A DNA stretch of 64,000 bases from Clostridium algifaecis (GCF_017874415.1 NZ_JAGGLM010000014.1:1-64000), one strand, 5' to 3'; positions 53,183-63,815 are shown, counted from the stretch's first letter. Notes: generated by a model not told the origin, from the letters alone. Numbers and translations are program-made.

Positions 53183-54238
53183 TCAATTACTAAACAAACT
53201 TCCTAATACTTTATTTCCACTGATGCTTATCACTCCATAATTGTATACACCAGCTAATTTTCCTTCATATTGTACTGACTTTCCAGTTGCAACCTCAGTC
53301 ACAGTATTCTGAGATGGATTATTCACATATATCCTGCCGTCCCTCAACACATAAATATTCTTTTTATCAGTATATCCTGATAATTTATAAGTCTTCCAGC
53401 TGCTTCTCTGTTTAGTTAAATTAGCAACGAATATCTTATTTATCTTGTCATTTTCTCCATTGCCTATGTATATATAATCATTGCTGTCTGCCCCAAGCAA
53501 ATAGTGCATTGCATTTTCACCTGTAGCTATCGGTTCGGCTGATTTTCCCCTTATCCTATTAGAACTTCTATCCTCATATATAAGCTGGTCTCCATCTTCC
53601 GTATTTATAGCTGCTATATTTCCAAGCTGTGTTGCCCTAAATTTAGCTAAATTCATTCTTGTCATACGATCTATTCTATATATTCTGCTTCTCTCTCCTG
53701 CTGACTCTGAAACAACATAAGTTACATTACTTGCTCCAGAAAAGGCAACATTTTCAACTTCATAATTACTATTTGGCAATAGTATTTCAAGCACCTGGTT
53801 TTGATCATTTTTACGCTCTGTTTTTGAATCCCTTTTAGCATCATATGCTTCAAATTCCAAATAACTTGAGCCATTTTTAGAAATTTTTTCTGCCATAAGT
53901 ATTACATCACTGTCCGTATCCCAGGTATAATAAGAAAGTTCTGCACCATCTGCAACATCTACTTCTTTTTTCTTATTTTTATCTGTATCAACTACGTATA
54001 TACTTTCATTTTCATAATAGGATACATAATTTCCATTATGAGAAATCTTCACATCTTTAGCATCGTCAGGAATTTTAACTTTAATTTTAGTATGAGATTT
54101 TTTTGAAGATATATCAACTTTTTTTATATTAAAAGTAGACTCATCACCAAGGTAAAATTTATCAATAAAAAATAAACCAGCTAACTCTAAAATTATGGGA
54201 ATTAAGGCCCATGCAATTAATTTCTTAAGTACTTTCAT
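53183..54238 (-). CDS. Membrane-anchored beta-propeller-like protein
   Basis: 351 residues. One N-terminal helix (LIAWALIPIILELAGLFFI) anchors an extracytoplasmic region with repeated beta-strand units (VKISHNGNYVSYYENESIYV, YYTWDTDSDVILMAEK, VAFSGASNVTYVVSES, YIYIGNGENDKI). These look like propeller blades. No catalytic motif. Expressed together with the [15 protein letters not shown] gene 17 bases upstream, so a cell-envelope role is likely. I do not recognise a named family. Confidence 0.6.
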   Translation of the reverse strand: MKVLKKLIAWALIPIILELAGLFFIDKFYLGDESTFNIKKVDISSKKSHTKIKVKIPDDAKDVKISHNGNYVSYYENESIYVVDTDKNKKKEVDVADGAELSYYTWDTDSDVILMAEKISKNGSSYLEFEAYDAKRDSKTERKNDQNQVLEILLPNSNYEVENVAFSGASNVTYVVSESAGERSRIYRIDRMTRMNLAKFRATQLGNIAAINTEDGDQLIYEDRSSNRIRGKSAEPIATGENAMHYLLGADSNDYIYIGNGENDKINKIFVANLTKQRSSWKTYKLSGYTDKKNIYVLRDGRIYVNNPSQNTVTEVATGKSVQYEGKLAGVYNYGVISISGNKVLGSLFSN

Positions 54239-54255
54239 TAGGATTACACTCTCCT

Positions 54256-55266
54256 CTAAGGTTTTACATATATTGCAGTAGCTACTGTTCTTTCTCCATT
54301 CCAGTCACATGGATTATTTATTATATCTCCATCAAAATACATGGTTGAAGATGAGCCTCCATCAAGACAGGTGGCATTCAGTACACCCTGCTGCAATAAT
54401 ATATTCTGAACATCTTTTAATGTAGCTCCCGGCTTAAGTGCCCTTCTTCCATCTATTACTAGCATAACCACAGTTCCATCGGCTTTTTGACCTATGGCAG
54501 TTCTTGGATTTAAGCCTACCGTATCTACTGATACTGTTTTTCCATTCATTATAAGTACAGGATCAAAAGAAAGTGCCTCTGTTACATTTTCAGCCAATAA
54601 CTCATTCAAACTATGTTTTCCCACTATCAATTTTCCTGTAGAAGTAAATGCTGCTACATCCATTCTATCATCTGCACTTATATTACTATTAATGCTCTTT
54701 CCTCCTGATATAACAATACCTTCAGGGTACGCCCCTGTTCCAGTCCAAAGTTTTCCATTTGATGCCTTGTCTGTAAATCCACCTCCGTTTATAGCAGCAA
54801 TAGCTCCATTATCCTGGGCTATTTCACTGGTTTTTTCTCCAACCTGTCCTAGCCTTTTAGTATAGCCTATCTTTATTCTAGTTGGATCCTTTATTTCAAG
54901 TATGTATCCATCAAATTTGCTGCCAGGTATATCATATCTTTCTATTCCTTTATCATTACGGTGATCTATGCTTACACCATCCTGATTTTCCGAATCATTT
55001 TCAGATAACTGTCCACTTTTATTTTGATTCAATATTTCATTTATTTTGTCTTTAGACAAAAAAGTAGTAGCTATATATTGATGACTAAGAGTCTTCATTG
55101 CTGTACTAACTACCATATTCCTTACACCTGTAAACGGTCCATGAAATACAAGTATAGGTGCCGTTACTGCAACAACTATAAGTTCATAAATTACAAAAAA
55201 AAGAAATACCTTAAAAGATTTCTTCTTTTTTCTTCTTCTCTTTGCAGTCCTTTTTGGATTGTCCAT
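54256..55266 (-). CDS. Phosphodiester glycosidase (NAGPA-like) family protein
   Basis: About 336 residues; ATG at 55266 after GGAGG. A basic N-terminus (KRTAKRRRKKKKS) and one membrane helix precede a phosphodiester glycosidase domain from about residue 120: GAIAAINGGGFTD, ALSFDPVLIMNGK, NPRTAIGQKADGTVVMLVID and the end CLDGGSSSTMYFDG. These family enzymes remove sugars from phosphodiester linkages in cell-wall or capsule polymers. It forms an operon with the propeller-like protein. Confidence 0.85.
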   Translation of the reverse strand: MDNPKRTAKRRRKKKKSFKVFLFFVIYELIVVAVTAPILVFHGPFTGVRNMVVSTAMKTLSHQYIATTFLSKDKINEILNQNKSGQLSENDSENQDGVSIDHRNDKGIERYDIPGSKFDGYILEIKDPTRIKIGYTKRLGQVGEKTSEIAQDNGAIAAINGGGFTDKASNGKLWTGTGAYPEGIVISGGKSINSNISADDRMDVAAFTSTGKLIVGKHSLNELLAENVTEALSFDPVLIMNGKTVSVDTVGLNPRTAIGQKADGTVVMLVIDGRRALKPGATLKDVQNILLQQGVLNATCLDGGSSSTMYFDGDIINNPCDWNGERTVATAIYVKP

Positions 55267-55440
55267 CTTATTTACCTCCACAAAATAGGTATAAATTGCT
55301 ATATAAAACATTACAAATCATATTTTACTATTGTTTCAGAATTATTTCTACTAAAAAAATAATCTATAATTAATTATAACCTTATAATAGTCGAATTTTC
55401 ATAATTATTTTAAATAAATTGTTAATTTTATTCATTCAAA

Positions 55441-55465
55441 AAGGGCCTGTCAAAGACAGCCCCTT
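55441..55465 (-). terminator. Terminator of the pur operon
   Basis: 11-bp stem with one mismatch (AAGGGCCTGTC/GACAGCCCCTT), three-base loop, T-run on the minus strand, 12 bases after the purD stop. Confidence 0.75.
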
Positions 55466-55476
55466 TTCTAACTTAA

Positions 55477-56724
55477 CTATTCTCCAATATCAGTTCTAAA
55501 ATACTTACCATCAAACTTTATCTTTTCAAGATTGTCATAGGCAATTTTAACTGCGGATTTAAGATTTTCTCCAACTCCATATGTGCAGAGTACCCTTCCT
55601 CCATTTGTCTTAAATATACCGTTTTCTTTTTTAACTCCAGATGCAAAAATATTTTTTACATTATTTAAGCCGTCTATCTTAAAGCCCTTTTCATATTTTA
55701 TTGGATATCCTTTTGATGCTGCAACTACACAGCAGGAAGCACCTTTATTCCATTTCAAGTCAAAATCAGCTAGCTTTCCATCAAGTGAGGACTGTATAAG
55801 ATCTACAAAATCACTTTCCATAAGTGGAAGTACTGCCTGTGTCTCAGGATCTCCCATTCTAACATTGTACTCAAGAAGATATGTACCCTTTTTAGTTATC
55901 ATGATTCCAAAGAATATTATTCCCTTGTAGTCAAGCTTTTCACTTTTTATCCCATTTAAAGTAGGTTTCATTATGTTTTCATTAAATTCTTCTATAACAC
56001 TTTTAGTACAGTATGGATTTGGAGAAATAGCTCCCATTCCACCTGTATTAGGGCCTTTTCCACCATCATATATCTGTTTGTGATCCTTTGCAGATATAAA
56101 TGGAATTATACATTTTCCATCAGTTATGGATAATATAGATGCTTCTACACCCTCTAAAAACTCTTCAACAATTATCATTTTGCCGGAGCCTTTGAATATA
56201 TCATCTATCATAAAGCTCTTTATGGCAGCTTCTGCTTCACTTTGAGTGTTACATATAACTACACCTTTTCCTGCAGCTAAGCCGTCTGCCTTCACAACAG
56301 CAGGATATTGACAATGTTTTATGTATTCAAGTGCACTGTCTGCATCTTCAAAGCTTTCATATTCAGCAGTTTTTACACCGTATTTTTTCATAAAATTTTT
56401 AGCATAAGTTTTACTTCCTTCAAGTTTAGCAGCCTCAGCAGCTGGTCCAAATATTGAAAGTCCACTTTCTCTGAACTTATCTACTATTCCATCCACAAGT
56501 GGTACTTCAGGTCCTACTATAGTAAGATCTATTTTTTCTTTTGCCGCAAATTCAGTTAGTTTTTCTACATCACCATCTGATATATTGACATTTTCACATT
56601 TATTTTCAGAAGCTGTGCCTCCATTTCCCGGTGCACAAAAGATTTTATCTACATTGATATTTTGCGAAACCTTCCATGCTATGGCATGTTCTCTTCCACC
56701 TGAACCAATTACAAGTATTTTCAT
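55477..56724 (-). CDS. purD: Phosphoribosylamine-glycine ligase
   Basis: 415 residues, ATP-grasp ligase that makes GAR in step 2 of purine synthesis. Motifs: IGSGGREHAIAWKV at the N-terminus, AVVKADGLAAGKGVVI (ATP site), FLEGVEASILSI, GPNTGGMGAISPNPY and YNVRMGDPETQAVLPL. Last gene of the operon, followed by a terminator. Start after GGAGG. The 86-base gap to purH holds a hairpin. Confidence 0.96.
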   Translation of the reverse strand: MKILVIGSGGREHAIAWKVSQNINVDKIFCAPGNGGTASENKCENVNISDGDVEKLTEFAAKEKIDLTIVGPEVPLVDGIVDKFRESGLSIFGPAAEAAKLEGSKTYAKNFMKKYGVKTAEYESFEDADSALEYIKHCQYPAVVKADGLAAGKGVVICNTQSEAEAAIKSFMIDDIFKGSGKMIIVEEFLEGVEASILSITDGKCIIPFISAKDHKQIYDGGKGPNTGGMGAISPNPYCTKSVIEEFNENIMKPTLNGIKSEKLDYKGIIFFGIMITKKGTYLLEYNVRMGDPETQAVLPLMESDFVDLIQSSLDGKLADFDLKWNKGASCCVVAASKGYPIKYEKGFKIDGLNNVKNIFASGVKKENGIFKTNGGRVLCTYGVGENLKSAVKIAYDNLEKIKFDGKYFRTDIGE

Positions 56725-56765
56725 GAAACAACCTCCCTTAATTCTTTTTTATTTACAGATAAATA

Positions 56766-56801
56766 TTTTCCACCCATAATATCTATATTACAAGTGGAAA
56801 A
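56766..56801 (-). other. Intergenic hairpin between purH and purD
   Basis: Perfect 8-bp inverted repeat TTTTCCAC/GTGGAAAA with a 20-base loop. No T-run. Could be an mRNA processing or stability site. Confidence 0.4.
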
Positions 56802-56810
56802 CACGATAAT

Positions 56811-58310
56811 TTAATGTTTAAAATGTCTTATTCCTGTGAATATCATTGATATTCCATTTTTGTTGCATTCTTCTATAGAATCCTTGTCTCTTATGGAACC
56901 ACCTGGCTGAATTATAGATTTTATACCATATTTTGCAGCTTCTTTAACTACATCATTAAATGGGAAAAATGCATCAGATGCAAGTACTACTCCATCTTTT
57001 GCTCTCTCAAGTGCCTGGCATGTTGGCCATATTCTGTTTACCTGTCCGCCGCCAATTCCTATAGCTTTAAAATCTTTAACTACTACAATTGCATTTGATT
57101 TTACATATTTGCAGACTTTCATTGCAAATATTAAATTCTTGAGTTCATCATCTGTTGGTTTTTTATCTGTTACAACATCCATCTTATCAGTCAATTTGTT
57201 ATCTGTAGACTGAAGAAGTATTCCTCCGTCAACCTTTGCCATCTCAAAGCTGGTATTTGGTTTAACGTCACATTTGATTATCCTTATATTCTTCTTTTGC
57301 TTCAATATTTCAAGTGCATCATCATCAAAGTCAGGAGCAATTACTATCTCAAGGAAAATCTTGTGTATTTCCTCAGCTGTCTTTTTATCTACTTTTCTAT
57401 TTAATGCTACAATTCCTCCAAATATTGATGTTTCATCACACTCATATGCCTTGATATAAGCATCAAACACAGAATCACCTATAGCAGCTCCACATGGGCT
57501 GTTATGTTTAACTCCGACACAAGCTATGTCTTCAAATTCATTTACTGCTCTCCATGCTATATCCATATCTTTTATATTATTATATGAAAGTTCTTTTCCA
57601 TTGAGCTGTTTGAAATCTTTCATTGGAGCCTTGCCTGTTGTAGAAACATAGTAGGCAGCACTCTGATGAGGATTTTCTCCATATCTCAAACTTGAGGATT
57701 TTTTATATGAGAGTGATAAATATTCAGGATATTCCTCTTCAAGAAGGAAATTTGAAATGGATGCATCATATGCAGACATTAAATTAAATACCTTACCTGC
57801 TAATTTTCTTCTTACACTAAAGTCAACATCACCATTTTTATTTATATCTTCAATTATTCCAGAATAATCATTTACATCTGTAAGAACAATTACATCCTTG
57901 AAGTTTTTAGCTGCTGCCCTTATCATAGTAGGACCGCCTATATCTATAAATTCAACTTTTTCATCGAAGCTTATATCAGTTTCTACTTTATCAAAGAAAG
58001 GATATAAATTTACAACTACCATATCTATTGGTGTTATATTTTTCTCTTTAAGTGTATCCATATGTTCCTTTACATCACGCCTTGCAAGTATTCCTGCATG
58101 AATTATTGGATGAAGTGTCTTTACCCTTCCATCCAACATTTCAGGAAATCCTGTAACCTTAGATATTTCTGTAGCAGGTATTTTATTTTCAATCAAATAT
58201 TTGTACGTTCCACCTGTTGATATTATCTCTACACCTTTATCTTTTAAAAATTGTGCTAGCTCTAAAAGCCCATCTTTATTATATACACTTATAAGTGCAC
58301 GCTTTATCAT
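56811..58310 (-). CDS. purH: Bifunctional AICAR formyltransferase / IMP cyclohydrolase
   Basis: 499 residues. The N-terminal IMP cyclohydrolase domain (MGS fold) has [13 protein letters not shown] and [15 protein letters not shown]; the C-terminal formyltransferase has [28 protein letters not shown] and [11 protein letters not shown]. Catalyses the last two steps to IMP. Start after GGAGG, 13 bases after purN. Confidence 0.96.
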   Translation of the reverse strand: MIKRALISVYNKDGLLELAQFLKDKGVEIISTGGTYKYLIENKIPATEISKVTGFPEMLDGRVKTLHPIIHAGILARRDVKEHMDTLKEKNITPIDMVVVNLYPFFDKVETDISFDEKVEFIDIGGPTMIRAAAKNFKDVIVLTDVNDYSGIIEDINKNGDVDFSVRRKLAGKVFNLMSAYDASISNFLLEEEYPEYLSLSYKKSSSLRYGENPHQSAAYYVSTTGKAPMKDFKQLNGKELSYNNIKDMDIAWRAVNEFEDIACVGVKHNSPCGAAIGDSVFDAYIKAYECDETSIFGGIVALNRKVDKKTAEEIHKIFLEIVIAPDFDDDALEILKQKKNIRIIKCDVKPNTSFEMAKVDGGILLQSTDNKLTDKMDVVTDKKPTDDELKNLIFAMKVCKYVKSNAIVVVKDFKAIGIGGGQVNRIWPTCQALERAKDGVVLASDAFFPFNDVVKEAAKYGIKSIIQPGGSIRDKDSIEECNKNGISMIFTGIRHFKH

Positions 58311-58323
58311 GTTATAGCCTCCA

Positions 58324-58938
58324 TTAACTTAAGATTTTAACTTTTCTCCCAAAAGTTTCAACCTTACCAAGAGAAATAAGTTTTACAACCTCTGGAAGTG
58401 CCTTATGTTCTTCTTCAAGTATTCTCTTTTGAAGAGTATCTTCCGTATCATCAAAGTAAACAGGTACTGTCTTCTGAAGTATTATAGGACCATTATCCGT
58501 ATCAGCATCCACAAAATGTACAGTACATCCAGATACCTTAACTCCATATTCAATTGCCTTTCTATGTACTTTGATTCCATACATTCCATTTCCACAGAAA
58601 GCAGGTATTAATGAAGGATGAATGTTTATTATCTTATTTTCAAATTTCGAAATAAGTTCACCCTTTAATATAGAGAGCCAGCCTGCACATACTATTAAAT
58701 CAACCTTACCTTCTAATACTTTAAGTATACAGGAAGAAATATCATCCTTATGTATTTTTCTATCAAATACATAAGTTTTTATATTATTTTTTTTTGCCCT
58801 CTCAAGTGCATAAATACCCGATCTATCACTTATTGCAGCTTCTATAGAACAGTTTTCTATATAGCCACTATTTATGGCATCAATTATTGATTGAAAATCA
58901 GTTCCACCACCTGAAACAAGAACAGCTATTTTAAACAT
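58324..58938 (-). CDS. purN: GAR formyltransferase
   Basis: 204 residues. Folate-dependent transfer of a formyl group to GAR. Motifs: [15 protein letters not shown] (phosphate site), [12 protein letters not shown] (catalytic His), [20 protein letters not shown] (with the conserved Asp) and [12 protein letters not shown]. Overlaps the purM end by 13 bases in another frame, indicating coupling. Confidence 0.95.
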   Translation of the reverse strand: MFKIAVLVSGGGTDFQSIIDAINSGYIENCSIEAAISDRSGIYALERAKKNNIKTYVFDRKIHKDDISSCILKVLEGKVDLIVCAGWLSILKGELISKFENKIINIHPSLIPAFCGNGMYGIKVHRKAIEYGVKVSGCTVHFVDADTDNGPIILQKTVPVYFDDTEDTLQKRILEEEHKALPEVVKLISLGKVETFGRKVKILS

Positions 58939-59921
58939 ACCTTTTTTTCTCCTCTTTCAACAGCTCCAATTAAATATGCCTTTTCTCCAAGTTCAGAAAG
59001 TTTATTCAGTATTCTGCCTACATCCTGAGGTGCTACACAAAGCACAAAGCCTATTCCCATATTGTATGTATTGTACATTTCAATTTCAGGTACTCCGAGG
59101 CTTATCATATGCTTGAATATTTCAGGTACTGGATAGCTATTTTTATCTATAACAGAAGTAAAATCTCCTTTAAACATCCTAGGTATATTTTCAAAGAATC
59201 CCCCACCTGTTATATGGGCCATTCCTTTAATATGAAAATTTCTTAAAAGTTCAAGCACAGGTTTTACATAAATTTTTGTAGGTGTCAAGAGCTCCTCTGC
59301 AAAAGTCTTGCCATTGAAGTCTGCATCTAAATCAGTTATTAATTTTCTGACAAGAGAATATCCATTGCTGTGTACTCCGCTTGAAGCTATTCCTATGAGT
59401 TTATCTCCATCTTGTATTGAGCTTCCATCTATTATATCTTCCTTGTCTATAACTCCAACAGCAAAACCTGCCATATCATATTCTCCATCTTTATAGAATC
59501 CAGGCATTTCTGCTGTCTCGCCGCCTATAAGTGCACATCCTGATTGCTTGCATCCATCTGAAACTCCTTTTACCAGGTCAGCTGCAACTTCTGACTCTAA
59601 TTTTCCACATGCCAAATAATCAAGGAAAAATATAGGCTTTGCTCCATGACATAATATGTCATTTACGCACATTGCAACACAATCTATCCCGACAGTATCA
59701 TATTTTTTAGCATGGAAAGCTACTTTTAATTTTGTTCCAACACCATCAGTACCGGATACCAGCACTGGATTTTTATATTTTCCTAATTCAAACATACCGG
59801 CAAAACTTCCAAGTCCATTTAAAACTCCCGGAATAAAAGTAGAAGATGAATATTCCTTCATCAATTTTACCGACTTATATCCTTCTTCTATGTTAACACC
59901 TGAATCTTTATAAGTTGCCAC
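58926..59921 (-). CDS. purM: AIR synthetase
   Basis: 331 residues. Converts FGAM to AIR with ATP. Motifs: SGVNIEEGYKSVKLM at the N-terminus, GTDGVGTKLKVAF, CVAMCVNDILCHGAKPIFF, GGETAEMPGFY and ITGGGFFENIPRM. GTG start at 59921 after AGAGGGTG. Normal length for the family. Confidence 0.96.
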   Translation of the reverse strand: MATYKDSGVNIEEGYKSVKLMKEYSSSTFIPGVLNGLGSFAGMFELGKYKNPVLVSGTDGVGTKLKVAFHAKKYDTVGIDCVAMCVNDILCHGAKPIFFLDYLACGKLESEVAADLVKGVSDGCKQSGCALIGGETAEMPGFYKDGEYDMAGFAVGVIDKEDIIDGSSIQDGDKLIGIASSGVHSNGYSLVRKLITDLDADFNGKTFAEELLTPTKIYVKPVLELLRNFHIKGMAHITGGGFFENIPRMFKGDFTSVIDKNSYPVPEIFKHMISLGVPEIEMYNTYNMGIGFVLCVAPQDVGRILNKLSELGEKAYLIGAVERGEKKVCLK

Positions 59922-59950
59922 TATATCACCCTCTTAACTAGATTTTTAGA

Positions 59951-61360
59951 TTATACTAGAGCTTCAGTTTCCTTATCTGGAGTTGGCATTGGATATAATC
60001 CATTAAAACATCCAAGACAGTAATCTTTTTTATCATTTTTTCCAAAGGATTCAATCATTCCAGCAATATCAATATATGCCAGACTATCCGCACCTATTTT
60101 TTGTCTTATCTCATCTACTGAAAAATTAGCCCCTATAAGATCTTTTCTATAAGGTGTATCAATTCCAAAATAACATGGACATTTAACTACAGGTGAAGAA
60201 ACCCTAAAATGTACTTCTTTTGCCCCTGCTTTTCTGAGAATTTCTACAAGCCTTTTACTGGTAGTTCCTCTTACAATCGAGTCGTCAACAATTACAACTC
60301 TTTTGCCTTCTACATTCATTTTAAGTGGATTAAGCTTAACTGAAACAGCCCTTTCACGGAGCTTTTTAGAAGGTGCTATAAAAGTCCTTGCTATATATTT
60401 ATTTTTTATAAAACCTATACCATATGGTATTCCGGATGCTTCTGCAAATCCAACAGCTGCCGGAATTCCTGAATCCGGAACTCCAATTACAACATCGGCA
60501 TCTACAGGACTTTCTCTATATAGTATTTTTCCTGCCTTTACTCTTGATTCATATACATTTATGCCATCTATTGTACTATCAGGCCTTGCAAAATATACAT
60601 ATTCAAAAGCACATGTTTTACATTCTATTCTATCTGTAAATCTATCCGATTTAAGCCCCTCTTTATCTATAATTACAATTTCTCCTGGAAGTACATCCCT
60701 TACGAAATCTGCACCTATAGCATCCAATGCACAGCTTTCAGAACACAAGATATAGCTATTATCTATTTTTCCAATGCAAAGTGGCCTTATACCATTTGGA
60801 TCTCTAATTCCTATCAACTTATCTTCAGTTAAAATAACAAGTGCATATGAACCTTTGATATTTTTTAACGAACTTGAAATAGCTTCCTTAAGATCATTGC
60901 TTTTATTTTCAACAATAAGATTCAATATGACTTCAGTATCGCCTTCACTGTCAAATAAACATCCATCTTTTGAAAGTTCATCTTTTACTAATTTTGCATT
61001 TACCAAATTCCCATTGTGAGCAATAGCAATATTACCTGACTTGTATTTTTTCATCAACGGTTGAGCATTTTCTATATGGCTTGAACCTGTTGTAGAATAT
61101 CTTACATGGCCTATAGCACTTTTACCGTCAAAAATACTCAATATACTCTCATTAAATACATCAGAAACCAATCCCATGCCCTTGTAACAATTCAATTTAT
61201 GTCCATTTGATACAACTATACCTGCACTTTCCTGTCCCCTATGTTGAAGTGCATATAATCCATAATAAGTCATGGAAGCTACATCAATATCATCATTGTC
61301 CCTAGAAAATATTCCAAATACTCCGCATTCTTCTTTAAACTTGTCGTCTAAAATGTGCAT
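59951..61360 (-). CDS. purF: Glutamine PRPP amidotransferase
   Basis: 469 residues. First committed step of purine synthesis. An 11-residue propeptide precedes the catalytic Cys12 in KEECGVFGIF, followed by the Ntn-type glutaminase domain (HRGQESAGIV, GHVRYSTTGSS, AHNGNLVNA). The phosphoribosyltransferase part has the PRPP motif RVVIVDDSIVRGTTSKR. Cys residues for the 4Fe-4S cluster are seen, including CLGCFNGLYP near the end. The cluster type is that of Bacillus PurF. Confidence 0.96.
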   Translation of the reverse strand: MHILDDKFKEECGVFGIFSRDNDDIDVASMTYYGLYALQHRGQESAGIVVSNGHKLNCYKGMGLVSDVFNESILSIFDGKSAIGHVRYSTTGSSHIENAQPLMKKYKSGNIAIAHNGNLVNAKLVKDELSKDGCLFDSEGDTEVILNLIVENKSNDLKEAISSSLKNIKGSYALVILTEDKLIGIRDPNGIRPLCIGKIDNSYILCSESCALDAIGADFVRDVLPGEIVIIDKEGLKSDRFTDRIECKTCAFEYVYFARPDSTIDGINVYESRVKAGKILYRESPVDADVVIGVPDSGIPAAVGFAEASGIPYGIGFIKNKYIARTFIAPSKKLRERAVSVKLNPLKMNVEGKRVVIVDDSIVRGTTSKRLVEILRKAGAKEVHFRVSSPVVKCPCYFGIDTPYRKDLIGANFSVDEIRQKIGADSLAYIDIAGMIESFGKNDKKDYCLGCFNGLYPMPTPDKETEALV

Positions 61361-61382
61361 TAGATTCTTTCCTTTCTATTAA

Positions 61383-62093
61383 TTAATTATTTCCACTTAT
61401 TCTTTTTAATATTTCCTGGTAAGCTTCTTTTACATTTCCCAAGTCTCTTCTAAATCTATCCTTATCTAATTTTTCATTAGTCTTTGCATCCCATAATCTA
61501 CATGTATCTGGTGAAATTTCATCAGCTAACAAAATCTTTCCATTGAATTTCCCAAATTCTAATTTAAAGTCTATTAATTTAATTCCCTGCTTTAAGAAAA
61601 ATTCTTTTAATACATCATTAATAGTAGCTGTCATCTTGTATATAACTTTAAGTTCATCAAAAGTAGCTGCTCCAATTCCAACTGCATGGTAATCATTTAT
61701 TAAAGGATCTCCAAGTGCATCATCCTTATAGCTTAATTCATATACTGTAGTTTTAAGCTCGCTTCCTTCTTCTAATCCAAGTCTCTTTGCCATACTTCCT
61801 GCTGCTACATTTCTAACTATAACTTCAAGAGGAATTATACTAACTTTTTTACAAAGCTGTTCTCTATCATTTAGTTTCTTCTCAAAATGAGTTTCAATAC
61901 CATGCTTTTCAAGTAATTCAAAAAGCATAGAAGTAATTGTATTGTTTAGTACACCTTTATCAGAAATCTGTCCTTTTTTTACACCGTTAAAAGCTGTAGC
62001 GTCATCTTTATAATAGATTATAACTCTATCCTTATCATCTGTCTCATACACTTTCTTTGCTTTTCCTTCATATATCATTTTTCCTTTTTCCAT
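61383..62093 (-). CDS. purC: SAICAR synthase
   Basis: About 236 residues. Joins CAIR with aspartate. ATG at 62093, 9 nt after GGAGTGG and just past the purE stop; the upstream extension of the frame lies within purE. Motifs: [53 protein letters not shown] and SPDTCRLWD. Confidence 0.96.
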   Translation of the reverse strand: MEKGKMIYEGKAKKVYETDDKDRVIIYYKDDATAFNGVKKGQISDKGVLNNTITSMLFELLEKHGIETHFEKKLNDREQLCKKVSIIPLEVIVRNVAAGSMAKRLGLEEGSELKTTVYELSYKDDALGDPLINDYHAVGIGAATFDELKVIYKMTATINDVLKEFFLKQGIKLIDFKLEFGKFNGKILLADEISPDTCRLWDAKTNEKLDKDRFRRDLGNVKEAYQEILKRISGNN

Positions 62094-62094
62094 T

Positions 62095-62574
62095 TTATAA
62101 TTCCACTCCTTCTCCATTATCTTTTATAAATTTTTCTTTCATATTTTTTCTATAATCAATTAATTTATTTTTAATTTCAGGATATTTAAGTGCTAAAATT
62201 TCCACAGCAAGCATTCCAGCATTATAACTATTATTTATTCCAACTGTAGCTACAGGTATTGACTTAGGCATTTGAACTATGGAAAATAATGAATCAAGTC
62301 CTTCAATAGCTGCATTTAATGGAACTCCTATAACAGGTACTGTAGTATTAGCTGCAATAACTCCTGGAAGATGAGCTGCAAGTCCAGCTCCTGAAATTAT
62401 ACATTCACAATCTTCATTTTCAAGTTTCTTTATAGTTTCCAAAAGTTTTTCAGGTACTCTGTGTGCTGAAAGTATATATGCTTCATATTGAATTCCAAAC
62501 TCCTTTAATGCTTTTGCTGCACCCCTCATCTTTTCTGTGTCAGAACTACTTCCAAATATAATTGCTACTTTCAT
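62095..62574 (-). CDS. purE: N5-CAIR mutase
   Basis: About 159 residues. Class I PurE with [10 protein letters not shown] at the N-terminus, [13 protein letters not shown] and [16 protein letters not shown]. The His of SAHR is catalytic. ATG at 62574 after GAGGAGG. First gene of the operon, behind the purine riboswitch. No purK is seen in this window. Confidence 0.96.
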   Translation of the reverse strand: MKVAIIFGSSSDTEKMRGAAKALKEFGIQYEAYILSAHRVPEKLLETIKKLENEDCECIISGAGLAAHLPGVIAANTTVPVIGVPLNAAIEGLDSLFSIVQMPKSIPVATVGINNSYNAGMLAVEILALKYPEIKNKLIDYRKNMKEKFIKDNGEGVEL

Positions 62575-62618
62575 TTTAGTCCTCCTCAAAATTTTATAAT
62601 ATATATTATAAATTATAA

Positions 62619-62663
62619 AAAGGTTTCGATAAATTCTTAATGTTGAATCTCCACGAAACCTTT
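62619..62663 (-). terminator. Riboswitch-controlled terminator before purE
   Basis: 10-bp stem AAAGGTTTCG/CGAAACCTTT with a 25-base loop, followed on the minus strand by a short T-run, between the purine aptamer and purE. Confidence 0.7.
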
Positions 62664-62723
62664 AAAATGACAAATAAATTTAAAAATTGATATACTATAT
62701 TATATCCAGTTTTAAATAAACTC

Positions 62724-62791
62724 ATCCATAGACGGGAAATTTATGGTTTCCTGTAGAAACTCCCAAACCACATTATTAGGATTATATGGAT
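62724..62791 (-). promoter_or_regulatory. Purine riboswitch, guanine class
   Basis: On the minus strand the P1 stem is ATCCATA/TATGGAT (62785-62791 with 62724-62730). Inside are TATAATCCTAATAATGTGG, GGGAGTTTCTACAGG and the 3' core GTCTATG. The pyrimidine that reads the ligand is C (GUCUAUG), the guanine/hypoxanthine form, not the U of adenine riboswitches. It controls purE-C-F-M-N-H-D. Confidence 0.92.
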
Positions 62792-62816
62792 ATTAATATT
62801 TAATTCTTATGTACTA

Positions 62817-62845
62817 ATATTAACACATCAAATTGCGCAATTCAA
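62817..62845 (-). promoter_or_regulatory. Promoter of the pur operon with a palindrome over it
   Basis: Minus-strand -35 TTGAAT (62840-62845), 17-bp spacer, -10 TAATAT (62817-62822). The perfect 12-base palindrome AATTGCGCAATT (62831-62842) covers the -35 edge and spacer and may be an operator. TTCG/CGAA boxes at 62874-62933, further upstream, resemble PurR boxes. Confidence 0.55.
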
Positions 62846-63132
62846 TACATTTAAACTATTTTACTTTGTATTATTCGTGTATTTTCAAGCTATAATGAAT
62901 TATTCTATAGTAATATTCGTCATGGTTCGAACATTATTGTATTATTATGAAAAGGATGTGAATTGAAATATATCAGTTTTTAAGCAATTTATTTATTAAT
63001 TTTTTAAAAAAGTTTCTATTATAATATAAAATTTATAAAAGTTACAAATTCAAATATAATATTTGATTTATACAAATTCATTTGTTATACTACAATCAAA
63101 TTTTTTATTAATTAATATGGAGGATATATTAA

Positions 63133-63720
63133 ATGAAATTATTATGTATAGGTGATAGTTTGACCACAGGCTTTGGAGTTTTTAAAGAAGATTCCTGGCT
63201 TTCCATAGTAGAAAATTCACTAAAAATAAATATAATAAATAAAGGGGTAAATGGAGACACCACATCAGGTATGCTTTCAAGGTCATATGAAGATGTAATA
63301 TGTGAAAAGCCAAGTCATTCATTTATAATGGGAGGTTGTAATGACATAATGTCAAATAGACCGCTTGAAATGTTAGAGGACAACCTATCTATATTAGTAA
63401 AAGAAGCTTTAAAATACAATATAACACCAATAATAGGTATAGAGACTCCAATAATAGAAAAATTAGCATTAATTTATTGGAATAGTGACAGTAATTATAT
63501 GCTTATCAATGATAAACAAAAAGAATGTAGAAAATGGATATTAAACTTTTGTGATAAATTGAACGTCAATTATGTAGATTTTTTTAAATTATTTTCAGAT
63601 GAATTAAAAAACACTTCTCCAGAAAAATTATTTATAGACGGAGTCCATCCATCTTTAACAGGACATAAATTAATGGCCGATTTAGTAATAAATAATTCTA
63701 AGAAATTGTTTAATTTTTAA
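63133..63720 (+). CDS. SGNH/GDSL-type hydrolase
   Basis: 195 residues, the size of compact SGNH lipase/esterases. Block I is CIGDSLTTGFGV (Ser nucleophile), block II NKGVNGDTTSGM, block III GGCNDIMSNR and block V IDGVHPSLTGHKL (Asp and His). No signal peptide, so it acts in the cytoplasm, perhaps as a thioesterase or lysophospholipase; the substrate is unknown. Start after GGAGG. The 340 bases to its left, up to the pur promoter, hold TTCG/CGAA boxes but no gene that I can see. Confidence 0.88.
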   Translation: MKLLCIGDSLTTGFGVFKEDSWLSIVENSLKINIINKGVNGDTTSGMLSRSYEDVICEKPSHSFIMGGCNDIMSNRPLEMLEDNLSILVKEALKYNITPIIGIETPIIEKLALIYWNSDSNYMLINDKQKECRKWILNFCDKLNVNYVDFFKLFSDELKNTSPEKLFIDGVHPSLTGHKLMADLVINNSKKLFNF

Positions 63721-63753
63721 TATATCAAATATAATATGTTGGTTATAAAAAAA

Positions 63754-63795
63754 GAGCAGATAACCTTAAAAGTAATTTTTTAAAGTCATCTACTC
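63754..63795 (-). terminator. Terminator of the NCS2 permease gene
   Basis: Long imperfect stem from GAGTAGATGAC to TTATCTGCTC, followed on the minus strand by seven Ts, just after the permease stop. Confidence 0.65.
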
Positions 63796-63815
63796 CTAAT
63801 TATTATAATGCTTTA

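Noticed and set aside
54494-54865. Long plus-strand frame within the glycosidase gene
   Set aside because: Antisense to a clear phosphodiester glycosidase gene; no ribosome binding site and no known domain.
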